Positions 1 through 7,596 of a DNA stretch of 64,000 nt are shown in pieces. The position numbers and the translations under genes were made by a program. The stretch is from Flavobacterium bizetiae (GTDB lineage: Bacteria; Bacteroidota; Bacteroidia; Flavobacteriales; Flavobacteriaceae), in assembly GCF_902804475.1 (NCBI RefSeq), contig NZ_CADCSU010000108.1, forward strand, positions 1 through 64,000, given 5' to 3'. The number at the start of each line of letters is the position of its first letter. Position 1 is the first letter of the stretch. The notes beneath the pieces are model-generated. The model did not search any database and was not told where the DNA came from. It saw nothing but the letters and a program-made list of their open reading frames with translations.

Positions 1-797
1 ACCAAATACTTGATTGATTCTAAAATATTATTCAACACTTTTACTTGACATGCTCTAATGGATTGACTGCTTAATCTCCTCTCTTCAGATAATTGTAAAA
101 TATTGAAATCAGTTGTTATAGTATCAAATCTTTTTAAAGAAACTTTTGTTGTCGTGGATTCTGAATGACCTCTATAGTAATAAACACTATCACAAAAAGC
201 AATCTTATTACAATTTAACAAAAGTAACCTTGTAGTATATTCATCGCCGTTCATTCCGTTTTCATTATAGCGATGTCTTTTTAGTAATTCCGTTTTGCAT
301 AACGCAATGCCAGAAATACTCCAAGATAAACTGGCTACAAAAGCTTCTTCAGCTGAAAGAATAATGTCTATATCCCCATTATAGCCTACCCATTTTTTTA
401 AAACATTATTTACTTCGCCCTTAAAATATATTAAATTTGGAATTACAAAATCTGCTTGTGTCGATAAAGCTGTCTGATAGGTTTTTTCCAAAGAATCTTT
501 ACTTAAAATATCATCGCTGTCAAGAGGATGTATATATTCTCCCCTAGCATAATTTAAAGCAACATTTCTAGCGATAGAAGCATTCCCAGAATTTTCTTGA
601 TTAATTACAATTATTCGTTTATCAAGGGCTTCATATTTTCTTAGAATTTCAAGACTACCATCTGTTGAACCATCATTCACACATATTAATTCCCAACTGG
701 CAAATGATTGATTAATTATAGATTCTATTGCTTCACTTAAATACTTTTCGGTATTATATACCGGCATTAAAACCGTAATTATAGGATTATCTAACAT
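1..797 (-). CDS. Glycosyltransferase family 2 (3' end outside window)
   Basis: This reading frame starts at an ATG at 797 and runs without a stop off the left edge, so about 265 residues are visible and the C-terminus is missing. The N-terminus reads ITVLMPVYNTEKYLSEAI, followed by CVNDGSTDGS and a DSDD motif. These are the nucleotide-binding start, the NDGSTD segment and the DXD-like metal site of GT-A glycosyltransferases of family 2. It should transfer a sugar from an activated nucleotide donor onto the growing lipid-linked repeat unit at the cytoplasmic face. It lies 3 bp after the flippase stop codon, in the same operon. Donor and acceptor sugars cannot be read from the sequence. Confidence 0.92.
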   Translation of the reverse strand, partial: MLDNPIITVLMPVYNTEKYLSEAIESIINQSFASWELICVNDGSTDGSLEILRKYEALDKRIIVINQENSGNASIARNVALNYARGEYIHPLDSDDILSKDSLEKTYQTALSTQADFVIPNLIYFKGEVNNVLKKWVGYNGDIDIILSAEEAFVASLSWSISGIALCKTELLKRHRYNENGMNGDEYTTRLLLLNCNKIAFCDSVYYYRGHSESTTTKVSLKRFDTITTDFNILQLSEERRLSSQSIRACQVKVLNNILESIKYL

Positions 798-800
798 CGA

Positions 801-2297
801 TTAATTTACTTTTTTTATATACTTATAAATCAACGATTTAATATCCAATCTCTGATTTAAACTTTTAAATGAGCTAAAGCTCAAGTAACATAATAATATT
901 ATTGATAGGATATAAGAAAACAAATTTCTTTCTAGAAATCGTAATAAACCAAATACCGCTATAGAAATAATTAAACTCAATAAAATAATTTTCACTGTTT
1001 CTCTATAAAGTGCAAAACCATATTTTTTATTAGCGTAGTAATAACTCAAAACAAATCCTAAGCAATATAAAATAAACTCTGCTATACCTATTCCTTCCAG
1101 CCCCATTAAATAATACATGCCAATGTACCCTCCTAATAAAAAGGCATTTGTAATATTATCAATTTTAAAAGATGTCGAATAATCCGCTCTTGCTAAATAG
1201 AGAAAACCTACTGCCCACACTACACCCTTTATGATAATTGAAAGCAAAAACCACTCTAGCATAGGAATTATGCTCAAAAAATCAACTGTATATAATAATT
1301 TTACTACTATAGGCAATGCAATAGTTAACGAAACACATATTGGTGCGATAATTAATACTGACATTTCAATTTGTTGATTAATTATCTCGATACTGTCTTT
1401 ATTATTATTTGTACCTGCTAACCTTGGAAAATAATCTGTAGCCATGGCTGTAAAAACTATACCTACATATCCTGTTATAAGTCCAAAACCAGCCTGATAC
1501 AAACCTACTTGATCAACTCCTCCTTCTCTGCTTATATATGCCGAAATTAAATACCTTATCGCAGTTCCTATCAAACCGCTAAGAGTTAGAAAGATTCCGA
1601 GCTTTACCATATCCAAACCGTTCTTATACGATTCTTTATAAGTTATCTCAACCTTTTCTAATTTTATTTTTCTAGAATAGTACCAAGAAAGAATTAATGA
1701 TGAGAAAGCTGTAATTATAATTGAAGGTACAATTCCTTCTAATCCATAAAAGTAATAAAGGGGCAAAGAAGTAAAGAGGCCTAATACTACTCCAATAATT
1801 TTAGATTGGCCCATTTCTTTTAGACGCCTTGTTCCCTGTAAAAGGGCACTCTGACCATTGCTTATATCAGTTAAAAGAAGAGTACCTGATAAAAAAACAA
1901 ACGACCATACATAATCTGTATTAGAAAAAGACCAATAACTTAAATAAGGTGAGAGTATGATAGTAATAATCATGCCTAGCAGCCCCGTAAACCAAACCCA
2001 TCTCCTGAAGGTTTTAATTATTTTTGCTAATGCGGAATTATCCCCATTCGCTGAAGCTTGAGAAATTTCTCTAATAGCACTAACAGAGAGACCAAAACCA
2101 GTTAATGTTGTTATAATTCCTAAAGGAGCATTTAATAAGCTCATTACTCCAACACCAGCAGATCCTAACCAAATAGCAACGAATTTAGACCGAATAATTG
2201 AAATAATTATAGTAATTACCTGAACCCCACCAAAAAGACTAGTTGCCTTAAATATTTGACGATATGATGATTTTACAACTTCTTCCTTTGATTTCAT
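801..2297 (-). CDS. wzx: Wzx-type O-antigen/polysaccharide flippase
   Basis: A 498-residue polytopic membrane protein with about 12-14 hydrophobic segments spread over its whole length, the size and pattern of MOP-superfamily polysaccharide flippases. It resembles the O-antigen translocases found beside FdtA/FdtB-type genes (start KSSYRQIFKATSLFGGVQ). It would move undecaprenyl-linked repeat units across the inner membrane. An in-frame TTG at 2300 is possible, but the ATG at 2297 overlaps the upstream aminotransferase stop by one base (TGATG), which suggests translational coupling and decides the start. Identification rests on topology and context. The subfamily is reasonably clear, the carried glycan is not. 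Confidence 0.88.
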   Translation of the reverse strand: MKSKEEVVKSSYRQIFKATSLFGGVQVITIIISIIRSKFVAIWLGSAGVGVMSLLNAPLGIITTLTGFGLSVSAIREISQASANGDNSALAKIIKTFRRWVWFTGLLGMIITIILSPYLSYWSFSNTDYVWSFVFLSGTLLLTDISNGQSALLQGTRRLKEMGQSKIIGVVLGLFTSLPLYYFYGLEGIVPSIIITAFSSLILSWYYSRKIKLEKVEITYKESYKNGLDMVKLGIFLTLSGLIGTAIRYLISAYISREGGVDQVGLYQAGFGLITGYVGIVFTAMATDYFPRLAGTNNNKDSIEIINQQIEMSVLIIAPICVSLTIALPIVVKLLYTVDFLSIIPMLEWFLLSIIIKGVVWAVGFLYLARADYSTSFKIDNITNAFLLGGYIGMYYLMGLEGIGIAEFILYCLGFVLSYYYANKKYGFALYRETVKIILLSLIISIAVFGLLRFLERNLFSYILSIILLCYLSFSSFKSLNQRLDIKSLIYKYIKKVN

Positions 2298-3394
2298 CAA
2301 AATTGATTTATAAAACTTACCACAGTTTCAACTTCGTCCATATTTAAAACTGGACTTATCGGTAAACTCAAAACTTCATTATGAATTTCTTCAGTGATAG
2401 GCAAACTTAATTCTTCAAAAGCTCTATAACATTCCTGCTTATGTGGAGGAATTGGATAATGAATCAATGTTTCAATACCTTTTTCTTGTAAAAATTCTTT
2501 TAGTTTATCTCTATATTTTGTACGAATGACAAATAAATGCCACACATGCTCTTCTGCTTGTGGTGCAGTCGGTAAAACAATTTTATCATTTTTAATAGAT
2601 TCTAGATAATAATTAGCAATTTTCTTGCGATAGTCGTTTTCTTGATCTATGTGATTTAATTTAACTGTTAAAAAGGCAGCTTGAATTTCATCCAGACGAC
2701 TGTTCAGTCCCTGAAATTGATTCACATATTTTTTTGAGGAACCATAATTTGCTAAAGACCTTATAATTCCAGCTAACTCATTATCATTAGTGGTAACAGC
2801 TCCAGCATCTCCTAAAGCTCCCAGATTTTTTCCAGGATAAAAACTAAACCCAGCGGCATCGCCAAGATTACCAGTCTTGATTCCTTTCCATGATGCCCCT
2901 ATCGCCTGCGCATTATCTTCAATAACTTTAAGATTGTATTTTGTTGTAATTCCCTTAAGATTTTCATTCCAACAAACTTGTCCATAAAGATGAACAATCA
3001 TAATAGCTTTAGTATTAACTGTTATTCTTGATTCCAAATCTTTAATATCAATATTAAATGTCAAGGGATCCGGTTCAACAAAGATTGGCTTTAATCTATT
3101 GTCAGTTATAGCAAGGATTGAAGCAATATAGGTATTTGCAGGAACAATTATTTCATCTCCCTCTTTCATAATACCTAACTCAATATATCCTCTAATTATT
3201 AGTCGCAATGCATCCAAACCATTCGCAACACCAATAGCATGTGCAGCTCCCGTATATGATGCCAGTTCATTTTCAAAATTATTCAATTTTTTCCCCATTA
3301 AAAACCATCCCGAATCAATTACATCCGAGGCTGCTTTTTTCAGTTCATCATTATATTTTGCATTAATCTTTTGAAGATCTAAAAATTTAATCAT
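2297..3394 (-). CDS. DegT/DnrJ/EryC1 aminotransferase, FdtB/QdtB-like
   Basis: A 365-residue PLP-dependent sugar aminotransferase of normal length. The pyridoxal-binding Asp lies in VIEDNAQA (D160) and the Schiff-base Lys in [10 protein letters not shown] (K189); the N-terminal [11 protein letters not shown] and DSGWFLMG segments are typical of the FdtB/QdtB branch. In that pathway it would aminate C-3 of a dTDP-3-keto-6-deoxyhexose made by the ketoisomerase. Two FdtA-like cupins lie in the same operon and rmlB is further upstream, which supports dTDP-Fuc3N or dTDP-Qui3N formation. It overlaps the upstream acyltransferase by 4 bp (ATGA) and wzx by 1 bp. Family assignment is secure; the exact product isomer is inferred. 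Confidence 0.9.
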   Translation of the reverse strand: MIKFLDLQKINAKYNDELKKAASDVIDSGWFLMGKKLNNFENELASYTGAAHAIGVANGLDALRLIIRGYIELGIMKEGDEIIVPANTYIASILAITDNRLKPIFVEPDPLTFNIDIKDLESRITVNTKAIMIVHLYGQVCWNENLKGITTKYNLKVIEDNAQAIGASWKGIKTGNLGDAAGFSFYPGKNLGALGDAGAVTTNDNELAGIIRSLANYGSSKKYVNQFQGLNSRLDEIQAAFLTVKLNHIDQENDYRKKIANYYLESIKNDKIVLPTAPQAEEHVWHLFVIRTKYRDKLKEFLQEKGIETLIHYPIPPHKQECYRAFEELSLPITEEIHNEVLSLPISPVLNMDEVETVVSFINQF

Positions 3395-3894
3395 TTTGCA
3401 ACTATTTTATCTATTTCAAATTGTGTTAATTTTCTAATAAGTTTTGCTGGAGTACCTCCTATAATGGAATAACTAGGAAATCGTTTATTTACAAAACTAT
3501 TTGCAGCAACAATACAAAAATCTCCCAAATGAACATTAGGCATTATAATACTGCTTGCTCCAATCCAGCAATCATTTCCAATCACAATTTCTCCTTTGAC
3601 AATAGGAAAAATTATTTGTAAAGCCTCAGATGCGTTTGGGCCTGATCCTGACATTAAATTTACATTTTGAGCAAAACTAACATTCTTTCCTATTGTAACT
3701 TTAGCATTAAATCCCTCCAGAATAGTATTTGCCCCAACATAACAACCCTCTCCTACTACTAAGATATTTTCCGCAGAACCAAAAATTTTTACATTTCCCG
3801 CTATCTTAGAATTATTTCCTATTCGCACATTATTTATATGAGCACTAGTCTCTATATTTACGTTTTCGCCTAAAAAAATATTATTAACTATCAT
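3391..3894 (-). CDS. Left-handed beta-helix (hexapeptide) acyltransferase
   Basis: Repeated hexapeptide units such as [32 protein letters not shown] and [13 protein letters not shown] mark a trimeric LbH acetyltransferase, ending in the [10 protein letters not shown] motif common in maltose/sugar O-acetyltransferases. An upstream ATG at 3936 would add 14 hydrophobic residues and lengthen the overlap with the preceding gene to 53 bp. The ATG at 3894 gives 167 residues, the usual family start and an 11-bp overlap, and is preferred. Placed next to the FdtB-like aminotransferase, it could be the N-acetyltransferase (FdtC/QdtC role) that makes the 3-acetamido sugar. Its C-terminal motif also fits an O-acetyltransferase, so the substrate is open. 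Confidence 0.85.
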   Translation of the reverse strand: MIVNNIFLGENVNIETSAHINNVRIGNNSKIAGNVKIFGSAENILVVGEGCYVGANTILEGFNAKVTIGKNVSFAQNVNLMSGSGPNASEALQIIFPIVKGEIVIGNDCWIGASSIIMPNVHLGDFCIVAANSFVNKRFPSYSIIGGTPAKLIRKLTQFEIDKIVAK

Positions 3895-4801
3895 ATTTAA
3901 AATTAAGAATTGAACTAAATATATAATCAATATCAAACTTACTCATGTTCTGATGGCATGGAATAAAAAAAGCATCCTCACCATAAAAAATACTCGATTG
4001 AATTCCGTGATTGGTTAAATGCAATTTTAATGCATGTAAATCTTTTATTATAAAATTATTTTTTAAAATTAAAGATGATGGAACTGTATTTTTGCCTCTT
4101 TCAAATCTTTCCTGAAATCCTTCTTTTGAATATAAGGAAAGCGCATAATCAAAATTTTCAGTACGCTTTTTAATTAATTCCTCTTCATCTCTTAAATTAT
4201 AAGAAATCACTTTTTCTATATAATTAATTGATAAATCATCGATCTCCGAATTCTTCAATCTATCATTGTTTTTATTTGACACTAGCAGACCACCTATTTG
4301 AATAGGAAAAAATTTTGGAAAACTATACAATGAAAAATCGCCATAACTTCCAACTTTTAAATCTTGATCTTGAGAAAAAAAAGTTGTACAGCAATCTTCA
4401 ATTATTGGCAAACCAAGTTCTGTAATTTTTGTTAAATCAGGATAAGGATACCCAAATTCGTGGTTAATAAAAATAATTTTAGTTTGAGGTGATAATTCTC
4501 TGTTCCATTTACAGATCTTTTCAATTTCTTTAGTTACACAAGAACTTATATAGAAGTTTTCTGATGTGGTTAGAATTGTCACCAAATCATTTTTATCTAA
4601 GTCGTAGCTTTGTAGCGCTAATTTTATTGATTCCCTACCATTAATAGTATACTGCCAATTATCTTTCCCAAATCTTTTATTAAAATAATGAAAGGTATAA
4701 TTATCCTCTTTCAGGTTATGATTTATGCCTATATAATCAGTCTTAAATGGACTTATACGATAGGAAGGCAGTAAAAAGGAATCAGGATTAGTGATGAACA
4801 T
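3884..4801 (-). CDS. Divergent DegT-like PLP-fold protein
   Basis: A 305-residue protein, shorter than the roughly 360-400 residues usual for DegT aminotransferases. Family features remain: INGRESIKLAL near residue 54, an IIEDCCTTF segment with the putative pyridoxal-binding D136, and GSYGDFSLYSFPKFF with K163. Compared with the FdtB-like neighbour, the segment before the lysine is two residues shorter, but the spacing from that Lys to the following GG fits, so the catalytic Lys is probably kept. It overlaps the upstream FemAB-like gene by 14 bp and the downstream acyltransferase by 11 bp, so the three are co-expressed. It may aminate a second sugar or form part of an acylation module; the function is not known. 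Confidence 0.7.
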   Translation of the reverse strand: MFITNPDSFLLPSYRISPFKTDYIGINHNLKEDNYTFHYFNKRFGKDNWQYTINGRESIKLALQSYDLDKNDLVTILTTSENFYISSCVTKEIEKICKWNRELSPQTKIIFINHEFGYPYPDLTKITELGLPIIEDCCTTFFSQDQDLKVGSYGDFSLYSFPKFFPIQIGGLLVSNKNNDRLKNSEIDDLSINYIEKVISYNLRDEEELIKKRTENFDYALSLYSKEGFQERFERGKNTVPSSLILKNNFIIKDLHALKLHLTNHGIQSSIFYGEDAFFIPCHQNMSKFDIDYIFSSILNFKYDS

Positions 4802-5735
4802 TATGATTTATCTTTAAATATGTCGATTTTAAACTCAAATCACATCCAATACTTTCTTTAAATTCACACAAGCCATAATTTGGAATAGAATTTTCAGTTG
4901 ATGGACCAATATCAATAATCTCAATATTGTTTTCTTTATAATATTTAAATATCTGAAACGAAAGGAAGTTCATTGTCTTGCATTCTGAAAATTGTGGTAA
5001 ATCTCCCCAATAAATAACTTGAACAATCTTACTGGCAACATGAAATACAATTGCTGAAGCAATAATTTGATCGTCTTTTAATACAACAAAAAAGTCGGCC
5101 GGTATTACTGACGTTGTCTCTTTTACTTGCTCCCATGTCATTCTAAGCGGAAATCCTCTTGAACTACGATTTTGGGCAATGATATCATAAGCTATTTGAC
5201 CCTCACTACTTTCAAGCTTTCTAAACTCAAGATTTGAATTATTGCTTTTCTTTAAATTTTTTCTAGCGTTATACCAAATTTTCGAAGAATATTGTTCATC
5301 AAGTTTATCAGTTAAAAATTGATAGTTGACATCTTTATTAATTTCTGTATAACCAAATCTATACAAACTATTGGTTAACTTTACTAAAAAATTCCTATTG
5401 TAGAACAAAGGAGGTAAGACGATTTTTATTTCTCTTATCAATTTTGAAGTAGACCATTCCTCTAAGGATTTTAAGCCTGCGTCGATCTGATCTATTCCAA
5501 TATCACTATTAAGATATTGAAACCCACCAAAAGGAGCCGAGAAAGGGGAATAAGCAATACCTGCTCTAACTCCTAATATAATTCCCATTCGAATTTTGCT
5601 ATCTTTAAAAAGTAAATAGTATACTTTTTCTGCCTTATAACTGTTAATGCTGTTAAAAACTCCTGCATTAAAAATATGATAAGGATTAGCAAACGCTTCA
5701 TCATAATATGATGATTCTACTTCAATAACTTCCAT
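4788..5735 (-). CDS. FemAB/GNAT-like acyltransferase
   Basis: A soluble protein of 315 residues. The C-terminal part (about 150-290) looks like the GNAT fold of FemAB/methicillin-resistance-type proteins: a central SSRGFPLRMTWEQV segment, then FFVVLKDDQIIASAIVFH, YWGDLPQFSECKTMN and IIDIGPS, which match beta strands and the acyl-donor region of such enzymes. In polysaccharide loci, members of this group add acyl or aminoacyl groups to amino sugars. It overlaps the upstream cupin gene by 19 bp and the DegT-like gene by 14 bp. The assignment rests on fold-like patterns rather than strong motifs, so the family is likely and the reaction unknown. Confidence 0.65.
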   Translation of the reverse strand: MEVIEVESSYYDEAFANPYHIFNAGVFNSINSYKAEKVYYLLFKDSKIRMGIILGVRAGIAYSPFSAPFGGFQYLNSDIGIDQIDAGLKSLEEWSTSKLIREIKIVLPPLFYNRNFLVKLTNSLYRFGYTEINKDVNYQFLTDKLDEQYSSKIWYNARKNLKKSNNSNLEFRKLESSEGQIAYDIIAQNRSSRGFPLRMTWEQVKETTSVIPADFFVVLKDDQIIASAIVFHVASKIVQVIYWGDLPQFSECKTMNFLSFQIFKYYKENNIEIIDIGPSTENSIPNYGLCEFKESIGCDLSLKSTYLKINHNVHH

Positions 5736-6130
5736 TGTAAATATTTATCATAATCTCTAATGTAATCTTTTTCACTATATTCTTGCGAGGCAAGCACTAG
5801 ACATATAGAACCACTCGAAAAATTAATTATTTCTCTCCAAATACCTGGTTTTATATATAATGCTTCTGATGGATTATTCAAAAAAAAATATTTTTTATCT
5901 TTTCCATCATCTAGAACTATTGTAAAAGATCCACTTGCGGCAACTATAAATTGTTCCAACTGATAATGACCATGTCCACCACGCTCAGATCCCATAGGAA
6001 CATCATACAAGTAATAAACTCGTTTAACTTGAAATGGAATACTCTTGTTGTTTTCTAAAACCGTAATATTGCCTGCTTGATTATGAATTTTAGTCAAGTT
6101 TATTATGTTACAATCCTTAACGCTATACAT
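5717..6130 (-). CDS. FdtA/QdtA-like sugar 3,4-ketoisomerase cupin, copy 1
   Basis: A 137-residue WxcM/FdtA-like cupin. Such enzymes convert dTDP-4-keto-6-deoxyglucose to the 3-keto sugar used by FdtB/QdtB. The active-site signature RGGHGHYQLEQF carries both conserved histidines (H53, H55). The usual N-terminal D-x-R-G signature is replaced by HNQAG, with Ala19 where FdtA has Arg, and the WHEM motif reads WREI (Arg99). From the published FdtA/QdtA work, Arg at the latter position is the QdtA state. A second paralogue lies directly upstream, overlapping by 8 bp. The family is clear; activity and product configuration are inferred. Confidence 0.85.
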   Translation of the reverse strand: MYSVKDCNIINLTKIHNQAGNITVLENNKSIPFQVKRVYYLYDVPMGSERGGHGHYQLEQFIVAASGSFTIVLDDGKDKKYFFLNNPSEALYIKPGIWREIINFSSGSICLVLASQEYSEKDYIRDYDKYLQWKLLK

Positions 6131-6521
6131 TTTTCAATTGTTTAAAATCATCAAAATCTCTTACGTAATCGCTTTCATCATACTCTCTATCAGAAACAAT
6201 TAAAGCTAAAGAATTTGTTGAAAAATTCTCCATTCTTCTCCAAAACATATTAGGCACATACAATCCATAATAAGAACGATTCAAAGAAAACTTGATTTCT
6301 TTGCTGCCATCAAATAAAAAAAGATCAAAGCTTCCTGACAAAGCAACAATAAATTCATTTTGCGTTTTAAATGCATGTCCACCGCGAACTTCACCACCTG
6401 GAACATCATAAATCCAATAAGTACGTTTTATTTCAAAAGGCAACTGACTTGGATATTCAAAAAAAGAAAGGCTACCTCGTGGATCTTGAATTTTAGGCAA
6501 TTCTATTATTTTTGGCATCAT
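6123..6521 (-). CDS. FdtA/QdtA-like sugar 3,4-ketoisomerase cupin, copy 2
   Basis: A 132-residue paralogue of the following cupin, sharing the PFEIKRTYWIYDVPGG-type core. It keeps the N-terminal DPRGSLSFFE signature (Arg15, the FdtA state) but the HxH active-site motif reads RGGHAFK, so the second histidine is Phe51. The WHEM motif is WRRM, with Arg95. It could still be active, could act on a different keto sugar, or could pair with copy 1, since characterised FdtA/QdtA proteins are dimers with exchanged strands. The first two codons are both ATG (6521 and 6518), so the start is uncertain by one residue. It lies 3 bp upstream of nothing but a short spacer after the Wzz gene in operon order. 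Confidence 0.82.
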   Translation of the reverse strand: MMPKIIELPKIQDPRGSLSFFEYPSQLPFEIKRTYWIYDVPGGEVRGGHAFKTQNEFIVALSGSFDLFLFDGSKEIKFSLNRSYYGLYVPNMFWRRMENFSTNSLALIVSDREYDESDYVRDFDDFKQLKNV

Positions 6522-6524
6522 TTT

Positions 6525-7589
6525 CTATAATTTACTTATTATTCTTTTTGAAACCAAAAGAGCTACAGTTAAGAAACCAGCCAAAAAACCACCAATAATT
6601 ATTCCTTTAATTTTTCTAAATTTTTCTTTTGGCAATGGTAAAATAGGTTTGTCAATAACTTGAATTAAAGGGGTTTCTTTTCTAAGTGTAACTTTAGCTA
6701 ATTCGCATTGTTTGACTAATTCAGTAAGTATGGCTGTATTTGCTTGTACGTCAACTTGTCTCTTCACTGAAGGTGCTCTGCGAACATTAAGAGCAGGATT
6801 TAAATTAAATGTATTATCATTTGCAACAGCTACACCAGTAATGGCGCTATTTAATTCTACACGTACAGAATCCACCTGATGCTCTAAAATTTCCATATTT
6901 TCTCGAGCCTTTTTACTTTTTGTATTTACATAAAACTCACCTACTTCTTTCGCTAAAGCTTCACAAAAATACAACGAAAACAATTCGTTATTTGATACAA
7001 CATCCATAGAAATAACTGCAATTTTTTTATCTCTCTGGCCTACAGATAAAGAAGTACGAGATAAATTTTGATAAATTACACCTAAAATACTATCCTGATC
7101 TCTGCTAAAATGATTTCGATTATTTTGAGACAAAAACTGTATATTTTTAAACTTTGGATTAGTATTCCATGTTGTCCGCCATTTGTTGTCCTGAATATAC
7201 ATTTCTGCTAGAGAAATAATTTTGCCATTAACTTTAACTGGAGTAAGTAACGTTTGCTCAACCATTCTGCGGGACTTAAACAATTCAGTTAAATTAGAAC
7301 CAGAAAAAATACTTCCTCCTCCACCTCCCAAATCAACTCCAAATGAGCTTGCTAAGCCAAGAGCACCTCCTAATCCACCGCTAGATTTTTCATCTTCTAA
7401 AGCAAATGTTAATGTAGCTGTGTAACTTGCTTTTTGAGTAAATGAATATGCAAATCCAAGGGATGACCCAATTATACCTGCTACGAAAATAATTTTCCAC
7501 TTCGATATTAAATAATTATACCATTCTTTCAGTTTATGAATTAATTCTTTTAACGAAATTTCTTCGTTTTCAAGGGGCTGTTTTTCCAT
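6525..7589 (-). CDS. Wzz-type chain-length protein without kinase domain
   Basis: A polysaccharide co-polymerase of 354 residues. One hydrophobic segment follows the N-terminal EWYNYLISKWK motif and another lies near the C-terminus after the proline-rich PLIQVIDKPILPLPKEKF segment, which is the Wzz layout. Unlike the large Wzc protein at 16733-19180, it has no cytoplasmic ATPase domain. A Gly-rich stretch (GGLGGALGLASSF and GGGGG) follows the first beta region. The longer start at 7616 would overlap the upstream export gene by 20 bp; the ATG at 7589 begins MEKQPLENEE and leaves a 7-bp gap, so it is preferred. It probably sets chain length together with the upstream 812-residue SLBB export protein. 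Confidence 0.87.
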   Translation of the reverse strand: MEKQPLENEEISLKELIHKLKEWYNYLISKWKIIFVAGIIGSSLGFAYSFTQKASYTATLTFALEDEKSSGGLGGALGLASSFGVDLGGGGGSIFSGSNLTELFKSRRMVEQTLLTPVKVNGKIISLAEMYIQDNKWRTTWNTNPKFKNIQFLSQNNRNHFSRDQDSILGVIYQNLSRTSLSVGQRDKKIAVISMDVVSNNELFSLYFCEALAKEVGEFYVNTKSKKARENMEILEHQVDSVRVELNSAITGVAVANDNTFNLNPALNVRRAPSVKRQVDVQANTAILTELVKQCELAKVTLRKETPLIQVIDKPILPLPKEKFRKIKGIIIGGFLAGFLTVALLVSKRIISKL

Positions 7590-7596
7590 TATCTTT

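Noticed and set aside
3884..4801. The DegT-like protein seemed to lack its catalytic lysine
   Set aside because: With a two-residue shortening, K163 keeps the normal distance to the following GG, so the lysine is probably present.
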